64,000 bases of DNA from Albibacillus kandeliae (GTDB lineage Bacteria; Pseudomonadota; Alphaproteobacteria; Rhodobacterales; Rhodobacteraceae): the NCBI RefSeq assembly GCF_003116585.1, contig NZ_QEHM01000001.1:434001-498000 (forward strand), in the 5' to 3' direction. Position numbers and translations under genes: made by a program. Of this stretch, positions 36,094-45,192 are shown piece by piece (positions within the stretch are counted from its first letter, which is position 1; each line of letters opens with the position of its first letter). The notes under the pieces are model-generated. The model saw only the letters and a list, made by a program, of their open reading frames with translations. It searched no databases and had not been told where the DNA came from.

Positions 36094-36108
36094 GTTCTAC
36101 GCATGTTC
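36094..36108 (-). promoter_or_regulatory. LexA (SOS) box upstream of lexA
   Basis: GTTCTACGCATGTTC is an exact GTTC-N7-GTTC, the alphaproteobacterial LexA site. It overlaps the -10 and spacer of the lexA promoter. Confidence 0.92.
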
Positions 36109-36122
36109 CCGTTTTGTGTCAA
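36094..36122 (-). promoter_or_regulatory. lexA promoter
   Basis: On the minus strand a perfect -35 TTGACA (36122-36117) and -10 TAGAAC (36099-36094) are spaced by 17 bp, about 32 bp upstream of the lexA start. The LexA box covers the -10. Confidence 0.75.
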
Positions 36123-36186
36123 CGTGTTCGCGCTCTGCCCCGGTCCGGGGACCGGGGGTGTCGCGCGCTGGAACGGGGCGAGAGGG

Positions 36187-37359
36187 CTAGAGCGGGAGGT
36201 AAGAGACGGCTTCGCCGGCCTCGCGCGCGGGGTCGTGCGGCGGGCGGACCAGCAGGGCGTTGGCCTTGGCCAGAACCGAGAGCAGGGAGCTGTCCTGATT
36301 GTCGAAGGCGCTGACACAGCCGCTGCCGACCTGCGCCCGCATGTAGTGTTCGCGGGGGCCGTTCGGGCCGATGGGTTCGTTCAGCGTGGCCTCGCGCAGG
36401 GCGGGCAGCGCGGTGCCGAGGCCAAGCATGGCGCGGACCATCGGGGCAAGGAACAGGTGGCCGCAGACGATGGCCGACACCGGGTTGCCGGGCAGCCCGA
36501 GCATGGCGGTTTCGCCGAGGCGTCCTGCCATCAGCGGTTTGCCGGGGCGCATGGCCACCTTGTAGAAGGCGCGCTCCATCCCGAGTTCGGCGGCGACAGG
36601 CGCGACGAGGTCGTGATCGCCGACCGATGCGCCGCCGATGGTCACCACGAGGTCACAGCCGCGTGCGAGGTCGAATGCGGTCAGCAACGAGGCGCGGCTG
36701 TCGCGGGCGATGGGCAGCAGGCGCGGCGCGGCCCCCAGTTCGCAGAGCATGGCGTGCAGCGCGAAACAGTTGGAGGCGATGATCTGGTCGGGGCCGGGCG
36801 CCTCGCCGGGCATCACCAACTCGTCGCCGGTGGCGATCAGGGCGACGCGGGGTTTGCGGGTCACCTGGACCCGTCCGATGTTCATGGCGGCCAGCAGGGC
36901 GACATCCTGCGGGCGGAGCCGGCGGGGGGCGTCGATCCTCGCGCCCTCGAAGAAGTCGGACCCGGCGGGGCGCACGTTGTCCTTGTCGCCGGGATCGTCG
37001 GTGATGGTGATCAGGTCGCCCTGGCGCGTCACGTCTTCCTGGATCACCACGAAGTCCGCGCCCTCGGGCATCGGCGCACCGGTGAAGATGCGCACGGCCT
37101 GACCCGCGCCGACACGGCCGCCATAGCCGTGTCCTGCAGCCGCTTCGCCGACCACCTGGAACATGGCGTGCATTTCGACCTCGGTGCGGTTGACGGCATA
37201 GCCATCCATCGAGGAGGCGGCGAAGGGAGGCTGGTTGCGGGTGGCGGCGACCGGGCTCGCCATCACGCGGCCATGCGCCTCGATCAGCGGAACCTCTTCC
37301 ACGTCGAGCGGCGAAACCAGCGAGAACAGCCGCGCGCGGGCTTCATCCACCGTGATCAT
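36187..37359 (-). CDS. moeA: Molybdopterin molybdenumtransferase MoeA
   Basis: This 390-residue protein inserts molybdate into adenylylated molybdopterin. Visible family blocks: [22 protein letters not shown] (about residues 51-72), [47 protein letters not shown] and [13 protein letters not shown] followed by GLPGNPVSA. Length is typical. The start overlaps the moaC stop by 4 bp. Together with moaC this is the molybdenum-cofactor part of the cluster. Confidence 0.96.
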   Translation of the reverse strand: MITVDEARARLFSLVSPLDVEEVPLIEAHGRVMASPVAATRNQPPFAASSMDGYAVNRTEVEMHAMFQVVGEAAAGHGYGGRVGAGQAVRIFTGAPMPEGADFVVIQEDVTRQGDLITITDDPGDKDNVRPAGSDFFEGARIDAPRRLRPQDVALLAAMNIGRVQVTRKPRVALIATGDELVMPGEAPGPDQIIASNCFALHAMLCELGAAPRLLPIARDSRASLLTAFDLARGCDLVVTIGGASVGDHDLVAPVAAELGMERAFYKVAMRPGKPLMAGRLGETAMLGLPGNPVSAIVCGHLFLAPMVRAMLGLGTALPALREATLNEPIGPNGPREHYMRAQVGSGCVSAFDNQDSSLLSVLAKANALLVRPPHDPAREAGEAVSYLPL

Positions 37360-37832
37360 TGTGCCTCGTAGCGGCCTGATTTTCCGCCATCTTTCAGGGT
37401 TACGCGAATGCCGCCGATCTCCATCGCGCGATCCGCCGCCTTGACCATGTCATAGACGGTGAGCGCGGCGGTCGAGACGGCGGTGAGGGCTTCCATCTCG
37501 ACCCCGGTCTGGCCGGTGGTCTTGACGGTGGCCGAGATGCGCAGGCCCGGCAGGTCCGCGTCGGGCGTCAGGTCGACCGAGACCTTGGTCACCGGCAGCG
37601 GGTGGCAGAGGGGGATCAGCTCGGGCGTCTTCTTGGCGCCCATGATGCCGGCCAGCCGCGCGACGCTCATCACGTCGCCCTTCTTGGCGCGGCCCTCGGT
37701 GATCAGGGTGAAGGTCTCGGGCGCCATCCTGACCCATCCCTCGGCCGTGGCGATCCGCGCGGTCACCGGCTTGTCGGAGACATCGACCATATGCGCGTCG
37801 CCCTTGGCGTCGAAATGGGTGAGGCTCATCAC
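37356..37832 (-). CDS. moaC: Cyclic pyranopterin monophosphate synthase MoaC
   Basis: This 158-residue protein makes cyclic pyranopterin phosphate, the first stable molybdopterin precursor, with MoaA. Family motifs: [18 protein letters not shown] at the start, [51 protein letters not shown], and the final KDGGKSG. It overlaps both moeA (4 bp) and trpC (4 bp), linking tryptophan and molybdopterin genes in one message. Confidence 0.97.
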   Translation of the reverse strand: MMSLTHFDAKGDAHMVDVSDKPVTARIATAEGWVRMAPETFTLITEGRAKKGDVMSVARLAGIMGAKKTPELIPLCHPLPVTKVSVDLTPDADLPGLRISATVKTTGQTGVEMEALTAVSTAALTVYDMVKAADRAMEIGGIRVTLKDGGKSGRYEAQ

Positions 37833-38641
37833 ATCACCCCGACGGTCAGCGGGTGGGCGAGCAACTCGCGCGTGGCCTGTTCGACATCGTCCTGCCGCAT
37901 CAGGCTTTCGCCGATCAGGAAGCTGCGCACGCCGTAGCGGGCCATGTCGGCCAGATCATCGGGGGTGAAGAGACCGCTTTCCGATACGATGAGCCGGTCG
38001 GCGGGCACGTACTTGGCGAGGCCACGGGTGGTGTCGAGAGAGGTTTCGAAGCTGCGCAGATCGCGGTTGTTGATGCCGATCATCCGGCTTTTCAGCAGGG
38101 TCGCGCGCTCCAGTTCGGCGGCATCGTGCACCTCGATCAGGCAGTCCATGCCCCACGCTGTCGCGGCCTCTTCGAGGTCCTGCGCCTGGGCGTCACTGAC
38201 CGAGGCCATGATGATCAGGATGCAGTCTGCCCCCAGCGCGCGCGCCTCGGCGACCTGGTAGGTGTCGTACATGAAATCCTTGCGCAGCGCGGGCAGTTCG
38301 CAGGCGTCGCGCGCGGCGGTCAGGAACGACTTCTCGCCCTGGAACGAGGGCGTGTCGGTCAGCACCGACAGGCAGGTCGCGCCGCCTGCCTCGTAGGCCT
38401 GTGCCAGCGCGGGCGGATCGAAGTCGGGGCGGATCAAGCCCTTGGACGGGCTGGCCTTCTTGATCTCGGCGATGAGGCCATAGCCCCGGTTCGCGGCCTT
38501 CTGAAGCGCGTCGGCGAAGGGGCGCACGGGGTCGGCGGCGCTGGCCTCGGCCTCGACGGCCTCGAGCGGTTTCGCGGCCTTGTCGGCGGCGACCTCCTCG
38601 AGCTTGTAGGCCTTTATCTTGTCTAGAATTGTGTCGGTCAT
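37829..38641 (-). CDS. trpC: Indole-3-glycerol phosphate synthase
   Basis: This 270-residue TIM-barrel enzyme closes the indole ring in tryptophan synthesis. Motifs: [21 protein letters not shown] (about residues 58-78), [59 protein letters not shown] and VSESGL. ATG 38641 is chosen because MTDTILDKI is the family start. It lies 11 bp after ung and overlaps moaC. Confidence 0.96.
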   Translation of the reverse strand: MTDTILDKIKAYKLEEVAADKAAKPLEAVEAEASAADPVRPFADALQKAANRGYGLIAEIKKASPSKGLIRPDFDPPALAQAYEAGGATCLSVLTDTPSFQGEKSFLTAARDACELPALRKDFMYDTYQVAEARALGADCILIIMASVSDAQAQDLEEAATAWGMDCLIEVHDAAELERATLLKSRMIGINNRDLRSFETSLDTTRGLAKYVPADRLIVSESGLFTPDDLADMARYGVRSFLIGESLMRQDDVEQATRELLAHPLTVGVM

Positions 38642-38652
38642 GATGCCTCCGG

Positions 38653-39306
38653 TCAGGCCCAGTTTATGGCGCTGTCGCCGCGTGCCTGCAACCAATCATT
38701 CACCCGGCTGAAGGGGCGCGAGCCGAAGAATCCGCGATAGGCCGAGAGCGGCGAGGGATGCGCCGTGGCGATGCGCAGATGGCCGGGATGGGTCATGCGT
38801 GCGCCGAGCTTGTGGGCGGGTCCGCCCCAGAGCAGCAGGGCGCGCGGACGGTCGTCGAGCCGGGCGAGCACCTGATGCACGAGGGCCTGCCAGCCGATGG
38901 ACTTGTGCCCGTTGGCCTTTCCCGAGGGCACGGTGAGCGCGGTGTTCAGCAGCAGCACGCCCTGGTCGGCCCAGTCGGTCAGGTCGGTATCGGTGCGGGG
39001 GAGCCCGAGGTCGGACTCCAGCTCCTTGAAGATGTTGCCGAGGCTGTCGAGGCGGCCTGGAAAATCGGTCGGGATCGAGAAGGCAAGGCCATTGGCCTTG
39101 CCGGGGGTGTGATAGGGGTCTTGCCCAAGGATCACGACGCGGGTCGCGTCGGGCTGGGTGTGCTCGAGCGCGGCGAACACGCGCTCGGCAGGGGGGAAGA
39201 CCGGGCCAGCCTCGGCCGCGACGCGGGTCTCGACGGTCGCGAGCCCCCCGGCGAAGAAGGGCAGGTCACCCCATCCGCCGAGGCGCGAGGTGTCGAACAG
39301 GCTCAC
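38653..39306 (-). CDS. ung: Uracil-DNA glycosylase
   Basis: This 217-residue enzyme removes uracil from DNA. Motifs: GQDPYH (61-66, catalytic Asp 63) followed by [31 protein letters not shown], and [14 protein letters not shown] with the catalytic His. It overlaps the trpD stop by 4 bp, so it is co-translated inside the trp-moa cluster although it is unrelated to tryptophan. Confidence 0.96.
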   Translation of the reverse strand: MSLFDTSRLGGWGDLPFFAGGLATVETRVAAEAGPVFPPAERVFAALEHTQPDATRVVILGQDPYHTPGKANGLAFSIPTDFPGRLDSLGNIFKELESDLGLPRTDTDLTDWADQGVLLLNTALTVPSGKANGHKSIGWQALVHQVLARLDDRPRALLLWGGPAHKLGARMTHPGHLRIATAHPSPLSAYRGFFGSRPFSRVNDWLQARGDSAINWA

Positions 39307-40319
39307 GCGCCCTGCGTGATGCGCGAGAGCGCGGTCACCTTGGCGCTGGCGGCGCCGCTGTCGATGCTCTCGGCGGCCATCGCGACGCCCTGTTTCAGGT
39401 CGTCGGCATCGCCTGCCACCAGCAGCGCGGCGGCCGAGTTCAGCAGCACCGCGTCGCGGTAGGCCGACTTGGCCCCGTCCAGAAGGTCGCGCAGCGCGCG
39501 GGCGTTCTGGGCCGGGGTCCCGCCGACGATCGACTCGAAGGGGTGGACGGGCAGACCCGCGTCCTCCGGCCCGATCTCGGTCTCGGTAACCTTGCCGTCC
39601 TCGAGGCTGGCGACCCAGCTGATCCCCGCGATGGAGAGCTCGTCGGTGCCGTCCGAGCCGTGGACGAGCCAGGCTTTTTCCGATCCGAGCTTGCCCAGCA
39701 CCTCGGCCATCGGGCGGATCAGGTCACGGCTGAAGGCGCCGGTGAGCTGGCGTTTCACGCCTGCCGGGTTGGTGAGCGGCCCGAGGATGTTGAACATGGT
39801 CCGGGTGCCGAGCTCGGCCCGGACCGGGCCGACGTGGGCCATTGCCGGGTGGTGCATCGGGGCCATCATGAAGCCGATGCCGGCCTCTTTCAGGCATTCC
39901 TCGACCAGTTTGGGGCCGATCATCACCTTGATGCCAAGCTCGCCGAGCGCATCCGCCGAGCCCGACTTGGAGCTGAGGTTGCGGTTGCCGTGCTTGGCGA
40001 CCGGAGTACCGGCGCCGGCCACCACGAGGGCCGTGGCGGTCGAGATGTTCAGCGTGCCCTTGCCGTCGCCGCCGGTGCCGACGATGTCGATGGCGCCTTC
40101 GGGGGCGTGGACATGGTGGCATTTGGAGCGCATCACGGCGGCGGCGGCCGCGTATTCATCGACGGTTTCGCCGCGCGTGCGCAGGGCCATCAGCAGCCCG
40201 CCGATCTGGCTCGGCGTGGCTTCGCCCGCGAACAGGATGGCAAAGGCGTGCTCGGCCTCTTCCCGGGTCAGGGGGCGGTCGGCGGCAGCACCGATCAGGG
40301 GTTTCAGCGCATCGCTCAT
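39303..40319 (-). CDS. trpD: Anthranilate phosphoribosyltransferase
   Basis: This 338-residue enzyme transfers phosphoribose to anthranilate. Motifs: [21 protein letters not shown] (about residues 79-99, PRPP site), [21 protein letters not shown], and [25 protein letters not shown]. The N-terminal helical domain is complete. It overlaps trpG upstream and ung downstream by 4 bp each. Confidence 0.96.
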   Translation of the reverse strand: MSDALKPLIGAAADRPLTREEAEHAFAILFAGEATPSQIGGLLMALRTRGETVDEYAAAAAVMRSKCHHVHAPEGAIDIVGTGGDGKGTLNISTATALVVAGAGTPVAKHGNRNLSSKSGSADALGELGIKVMIGPKLVEECLKEAGIGFMMAPMHHPAMAHVGPVRAELGTRTMFNILGPLTNPAGVKRQLTGAFSRDLIRPMAEVLGKLGSEKAWLVHGSDGTDELSIAGISWVASLEDGKVTETEIGPEDAGLPVHPFESIVGGTPAQNARALRDLLDGAKSAYRDAVLLNSAAALLVAGDADDLKQGVAMAAESIDSGAASAKVTALSRITQGA

Positions 40320-40897
40320 GCCGGCACCTTCATCGTATTCAGGAAGTTCTGGAGCAGGGCATGGCCGTGCTCGGACGCAATCGACTCGGGGTGGAATTGG
40401 ACCCCCTGGATCGGCAGATCCTTGTGGGCGAGGCCCATGATGGTGCCATCCTCCAGCTCTGCCGTGATCTCGAGGCAGTCGGGCAGGCTGTCGCGCTCGA
40501 CCACCAGCGAATGGTAGCGGGTGGCCTCGAAGGGCGACGGCAGCCCGGCGAAGAGCCCTTTGCCGGTATGCTCGATGCGGCCCATCTTGCCATGCACGAT
40601 CTCGCTCGCGCGGACCACGCGACCGCCGAAGGCCTGACCGATGGTCTGGTGCCCGAGGCAGACGCCCATGAGGGGCGTTCCGGTCTCGGCGGCGGCTTGC
40701 GTCAGCGCGAGGCAGATCCCTGCCTGGTCCGGATCGCAGGGCCCGGGCGAGAGAAGGATACCGGCGGGGTTCATGGACATGGCCTGCTGGACATCGAGCG
40801 CGTCGTTTCGCCAGACCCGTACATCGGCGCCCAATTCGCCGAGGTAATGCACGAGGTTGTAGGTGAAACTGTCGTAGTTGTCGATGAGCAGCAGCAT
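40316..40897 (-). CDS. trpG: Anthranilate synthase glutamine amidotransferase subunit
   Basis: This 193-residue class I amidotransferase starts with [21 protein letters not shown]. The nucleophile is in [15 protein letters not shown] (Cys about 79), and the His-Glu pair in [13 protein letters not shown]. It feeds ammonia to TrpE. The ATG at 40897 is the family start; a longer upstream ORF crosses the divergent promoter region. It opens the trpG-trpD-ung-trpC-moaC-moeA run, all with 4-bp overlaps except ung/trpC. Confidence 0.96.
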   Translation of the reverse strand: MLLLIDNYDSFTYNLVHYLGELGADVRVWRNDALDVQQAMSMNPAGILLSPGPCDPDQAGICLALTQAAAETGTPLMGVCLGHQTIGQAFGGRVVRASEIVHGKMGRIEHTGKGLFAGLPSPFEATRYHSLVVERDSLPDCLEITAELEDGTIMGLAHKDLPIQGVQFHPESIASEHGHALLQNFLNTMKVPA

Positions 40898-41087
40898 GGG
40901 TTCATTCGCTCGATAATGGGTGGAGGCGGGATTGCTTCCGGCTATAGTGTTCGGCGACGAGTTGTTCAAGGATACCGGGCGGCGTCAAGGGCGCCGCGCC
41001 GATGGTCGCGTCGGCTGGACCGCTTCGAAGAGGGCGGCGCCGGGGCGGGGACGGGCCGTGACGGCCAGGCAGGGAAGGCAGAGCGGA

Positions 41088-42632
41088 ATGCGCGGATTTT
41101 TCAGCGGAATCATTGTGGGCCTCGTGGTGACGGGCGGCGGACTGGCCGCCTTGTCGCTGGCGACGATGCCTCCCGCACCGCGCCCGGTGGTTGGCAGCGA
41201 GGCCCCTGCGGCGGCCCCGGCCGTGCCCGAGGCCCCGGCCGAGTCCATGGCCGAGACCGGCGATGCGGCGCGCCAGGGCGATCCGGACCTTGCAGATGCC
41301 GGGCCGGTGAGCCCGGATGGTGCCAGCGCCACGGGTGACAGTGCCGCGCTGCCGGACCCGGGCCCGGCGGTCCGGCCCGAGGTGGCGGCTGCGCCGTCGG
41401 CCCCCGAGGCGCCCGCGGAGGGCGGCGAGGCGGCGGTCGAACCCGGAGCGGCGCAACCGGTCGAAACGCCGGAACCGGCCACGGTGCCCGCAGCCCCCGA
41501 TCCGGACCGGAGTGCCGGGGCGGACACGGCGGCACGGGCCCCGGCCACGCTGGGTGAGACGCCGACGATTGGCGAGGCAGGCAGCACCGGAAGCGACCCC
41601 GAGGTCGCCGCAGGCACCGACTCGGCCCCGGTGACCGGCGCGGTGGAGCCGGTGAGCCAGCCCGAGGAAGAGAGCGCGCCGGACGTCGCCACGGCGCCCG
41701 CGGAGCCGCCCGCGCCCGAGCCGGTGGCGGAGGCGCCGCAGGTTATCGTGCCCAAGCCCGAGGTGTCGCGCACGCTGCCGGTGATCACGGGCGAGACTGC
41801 GCCCGAACCGGCAGCGGAGACGCCCCAGCAGGAAGCCTCGGCCGCGGAGAGCGGTGGCGGGCTTGCGCCTTCCATCGGCCAGCCGGTGCGCCCGCTGGTG
41901 GAGCTTGGCGGGGAGCAACCCACGGAGTCGGCGGAGGCGGTCCCAGTCGCGCAGAAACCGCTCGACCGGTTCGCGGTGTCCTTCGAGAACCCCGACAACA
42001 AGCCGCTGATGTCCATCGTGCTGATCGACGATGCGCGTTCCTTCGGGATCGAGGCGCTGCAGGACTTTCCCTATCCGCTGACCATCGCGATCAATCCGCT
42101 TGCTTCGGACGCGGTTGCCCGCATGGCGCGCCTGCGCGCGGCGGGCTTCGAGATCGTGGCGGTGGTCGACCTGCCCGAAGCGGCAACGGCGCGCGACGCC
42201 GAGGTTCTGCTGGCCGCCTCGCTGGAGCGGCTCGACGAGGCGGTGGGCGTGCTCGAAGGGCCGGGCAGCGGCATTCAGGGGAACCGCGCGTTGTCGGACC
42301 AGGTCACCGATTTCGTCGGGGCCTCGGGGCTGGGGCTGATCACGCAGGGCAACGGGCTGAACACGGTTCAGAAGCTGGCGGTGAAGGACGGGGTTCCGGC
42401 GGTGCCGGTGTTCCGCGACTTCGACGGGGCCGGGCAGACGCCCACGGTGATGCGGCGGTTCCTCGACCAGGCGGCGTTCAGGGCGCGTCAGGAGGGCGGG
42501 GTCGTCATGCTGGGGCGGGTCCGTCCTGACACGATCTCGGCGCTGCTGCTCTGGGGGCTGCAGGACCGGGCGAGCCAGGTCGCGCTGGCGCCGGTCTCGG
42601 CGGTGCTGAGGTCATCGGTCGCGGCCCGGTAG
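41088..42632 (+). CDS. Divergent polysaccharide deacetylase (YibQ-like) with long Pro/Ala/Glu linker
   Basis: This 514-residue protein has one N-terminal membrane helix (MRGFFSGIIVGLVVTGGGLAALSL), then about 240 residues rich in Ala, Pro, Glu and Gly. A C-terminal domain from about residue 296 (FAVSFENPDNKPLMSIVLID) resembles DUF610/YibQ divergent deacetylases: PLTIAINPLASDAVARMARLRAAGFEIV and GLGLITQGNGLNTVQ. The metal-binding His and Asp of active deacetylases are mostly absent (VVDLPEA where HxPM is expected), so it may be inactive. Predicted periplasmic, membrane-anchored. Divergent from trpG. Confidence 0.8.
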   Translation: MRGFFSGIIVGLVVTGGGLAALSLATMPPAPRPVVGSEAPAAAPAVPEAPAESMAETGDAARQGDPDLADAGPVSPDGASATGDSAALPDPGPAVRPEVAAAPSAPEAPAEGGEAAVEPGAAQPVETPEPATVPAAPDPDRSAGADTAARAPATLGETPTIGEAGSTGSDPEVAAGTDSAPVTGAVEPVSQPEEESAPDVATAPAEPPAPEPVAEAPQVIVPKPEVSRTLPVITGETAPEPAAETPQQEASAAESGGGLAPSIGQPVRPLVELGGEQPTESAEAVPVAQKPLDRFAVSFENPDNKPLMSIVLIDDARSFGIEALQDFPYPLTIAINPLASDAVARMARLRAAGFEIVAVVDLPEAATARDAEVLLAASLERLDEAVGVLEGPGSGIQGNRALSDQVTDFVGASGLGLITQGNGLNTVQKLAVKDGVPAVPVFRDFDGAGQTPTVMRRFLDQAAFRARQEGGVVMLGRVRPDTISALLLWGLQDRASQVALAPVSAVLRSSVAAR

Positions 42633-42644
42633 GGCCGCGCCGCA

Positions 42645-43547
42645 TCAGTTGGCCCAGGTCATCCAGCTTGCCGGGTTGCCGGCGAAGACGTTGATGTCGA
42701 CCGGGCCGGAAATGCCGGGGACCACGCCGGTTCCGGTGTATTGCCAGAAGGTCCAGTCGCCGCCCGGGTAGACATCGCTGGGATGGCCAGCGACCGAGCG
42801 CAGCCAGAAATGGGTGCCGCCGAGGCTGCCGATGCCGGTATCGCGGTAGAAGTCCGGCGTGGTGTAGACGATCGGGCGGCGGCCATAGTGGCGTTCGAGG
42901 ATATCGAGGAACTTGTCCGCGTCGGCCCGGACCTCGCGCCCGCTGGGACGTTTGGTGCAGGTCTTGGAGTGGTGGTTCCATTCCATGTCGAGGACATGGG
43001 GCAGGGCGCTTGCATCCTTGGGAACGTTGCGGATGAACCAGCGGGCCTGTTCCTCGGCGGTGCGGCAGAAATAGTAGAAGTGGTAGGCGCCGTAGCGCAC
43101 GCCCGCCCGCTTGGCCGCGTCGCGGTGCGACTTGAACATCGGGTCGGCGACGTCGCCGCCCTCGGTCGCCTTGATGAAGGCGAAGGCGACGCCGGAGGCG
43201 CGCGCCTTGTCCCAGTCGATGTGGGTCTGCCAGCGCGAGATGTCGATCCCGTGGACCGGGTAGTGCAGGGGCTTGCGGCCCTGCCAGTCGTGCGGGTCGG
43301 AATCGTCGAAATCGGGCGGCGGCAGGAAGGCCATGCGCTCGGCGGCCAGCGCACCCTCCTGCGCGACAGAGGCCGCGACGGCCTCGGCCACCGCGTCTGA
43401 CGAGGCGGTGTAGCTGGTTGTCGCGGTATAGCTGGTCGTTGCCGGGCTGGTGGCGGAATGGCTGGCAGGCGAATAGCTCTGCCGACTTCCGCCGCAGGCG
43501 CCAAGCACCATGACAGCGGTGCACATCAAGAATCGGGCGGGGGTCAT
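42645..43547 (-). CDS. GH25 lysozyme-family lipoprotein
   Basis: This 300-residue protein begins with a lipoprotein signal (MTPARFLMCTAVMVLGAC, Cys 18). A Ser/Thr/Ala/Tyr-rich spacer follows, then the GH25 barrel: YPVHGIDISRWQTHIDWDKARASGVAFAFIKATEGG, the catalytic pair in DMEWNHH (the D-x-E motif), and YTTPDFYRD, then FWQYTGTGVVPGISGPVDINVFAG. GH25 enzymes cut peptidoglycan between MurNAc and GlcNAc. The likely place is the outer membrane, with a role in cell-wall remodelling. It lies between trpE and the YibQ-like gene. Confidence 0.92.
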   Translation of the reverse strand: MTPARFLMCTAVMVLGACGGSRQSYSPASHSATSPATTSYTATTSYTASSDAVAEAVAASVAQEGALAAERMAFLPPPDFDDSDPHDWQGRKPLHYPVHGIDISRWQTHIDWDKARASGVAFAFIKATEGGDVADPMFKSHRDAAKRAGVRYGAYHFYYFCRTAEEQARWFIRNVPKDASALPHVLDMEWNHHSKTCTKRPSGREVRADADKFLDILERHYGRRPIVYTTPDFYRDTGIGSLGGTHFWLRSVAGHPSDVYPGGDWTFWQYTGTGVVPGISGPVDINVFAGNPASWMTWAN

Positions 43548-43670
43548 GCTCGTTGTCCCTCTCATCGCTTTTCACGGAGGCATCTCACGCACCTCTCGCA
43601 TTCGCGTTATGCGGCCATCATGCCGGTTTGCGCGATTCCCCGCAAGGTGCGGTCCGGGACGGGAGTGGGG

Positions 43671-45182
43671 TCAGCGGTTGCCGCTGCCCCCGAAACGCGC
43701 CGCGTCGGCAGCCGCCCGCCGGATGGCGTTGGACTTGTGCACCGTCTCCTGGAACTCGGCCTCGGGGTCACTGTCGTAGACGACGCCGCCTCCGGCCTGA
43801 ATGTAGAGATTGGTGCCCTTCATCACGGCGGTCCGCAGCGCGATGCACATGTCCATGTCGCCACCGGCGCTGAAATAGCCCACGCCACCGCCATAGACGC
43901 CGCGCTTTTCCGGCTCCAGTTCGTCGATGATTTCCATCGCGCGGACCTTGGGCGCGCCCGAGACAGTGCCCGCCGGCATTCCGGCAAAGAAGGCGTCGAG
44001 CGCGTCCTTGTCCTCGGCCAGTTCGCCCACGACGTTGGAGACGATGTGCATCACGTGGCTGTAGCGCTCGATGATGAACTTCTCGGTCGGACGGACGGTG
44101 CCGATTTTCGAGACGCGGCCGGTGTCGTTGCGCCCGAGATCCAGCAGCATGAGGTGCTCGGCCAGTTCCTTCTTGTCCGCCAGCAAGTCGGCCTCGAGCG
44201 CGCGGTCTTCCTCGGGCGTGGCGCCACGGGGACGGGTGCCCGCGATCGGGCGGATGGTGATCTCCTTGCCGAAGACCCGCACGAGGATCTCGGGGCTGGC
44301 CCCGATGACCTGAAAGCCGCCGAAATTGAAGAAGAACATGAAGGGCGAGGGGTTGGTCCGCCGCAGGCTGCGATAGAGCGCGAAGGGCGGGTGGCGGAAT
44401 TCCTGCGTCCAGCGTTGCGAGGGCACCACCTGGAAGATGTCACCGGCGCGGATGTAGTCCTTGGCCTTTTCCACCGCCGCGCGGTAGCTCTCGGGCGTGA
44501 AGTTGGACACCGGCGCGCCGGGTTCCTCTTCTTCGCCCATCTCGCGGGTTTCGGCGGGCATCGCGCGTTCGAGGTCGCGCACCGCGTCCATCACGCGTTC
44601 GGCGGCCTGGGCATAGGCCGCGCGGGCCGAGAGGCCGTCGCTGACCCATGCGGGGGAGACCACGGTGACCTCGCCCTTGACGCCGTCGAGCACGGCGACG
44701 ACCGAGGGGCGCAGCATCACCGCATCGGGCAGGCCGATCGGGTCGGGCGGCACGTCGGGCAGGTGTTCGACAAGGCGGACCATGTCGTACCCGAGGTAGC
44801 CGAAAAGGCCGGAGGCCGCCTGCGGCAGGTCGGCGGGCAGGTCGATACGGCTCTCGCCGATGAGAGCGCGCAGGGTGTCGAGCGGGTTGCCCACGAGCGG
44901 CTCGAAGGCCTCCGGGTCGAAGCGTGCCGAGCGGTTGATCTCCGAAGCTTCACCGGTGCAGCGCCAGACGAGGTCGGGCTTCATCCCGATGATCGAATAG
45001 CGGCCGCGTACTTCGCCGCCGGTCACCGACTCGAGCATGAAGGCGTCCTTCTGGGCGCCCGTCAGCTTGAGCATCAGGGAAACGGGCGTGTCGAGGTCGG
45101 CGGCGAGGCGGGTGTAGACCACCTGATTTTCGCCCGCCTCGTAGGCGCGGGCGAAATCGGCGAATTCGGGGATCAGGGCCAT
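43671..45182 (-). CDS. trpE: Anthranilate synthase component I
   Basis: This 503-residue chorismate-using subunit is the first step of tryptophan synthesis with TrpG. It shows the N-terminal tryptophan-binding region (AGENQVVYTRLAADLDTPVSLMLKL), then QRWTQEFRHPPFALYRSLRRTNPSPFMFF, GTRPRGATPEEDRALE, LLDLGRNDTGRVSKIG, PAGTVSGAPKVRAMEIIDELE and GGGVGYFS. It starts 10 bp after the ppiD stop. It is separated from trpG by two unrelated genes. Confidence 0.97.
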   Translation of the reverse strand: MALIPEFADFARAYEAGENQVVYTRLAADLDTPVSLMLKLTGAQKDAFMLESVTGGEVRGRYSIIGMKPDLVWRCTGEASEINRSARFDPEAFEPLVGNPLDTLRALIGESRIDLPADLPQAASGLFGYLGYDMVRLVEHLPDVPPDPIGLPDAVMLRPSVVAVLDGVKGEVTVVSPAWVSDGLSARAAYAQAAERVMDAVRDLERAMPAETREMGEEEEPGAPVSNFTPESYRAAVEKAKDYIRAGDIFQVVPSQRWTQEFRHPPFALYRSLRRTNPSPFMFFFNFGGFQVIGASPEILVRVFGKEITIRPIAGTRPRGATPEEDRALEADLLADKKELAEHLMLLDLGRNDTGRVSKIGTVRPTEKFIIERYSHVMHIVSNVVGELAEDKDALDAFFAGMPAGTVSGAPKVRAMEIIDELEPEKRGVYGGGVGYFSAGGDMDMCIALRTAVMKGTNLYIQAGGGVVYDSDPEAEFQETVHKSNAIRRAAADAARFGGSGNR

Positions 45183-45192
45183 CTCGGTGCCT

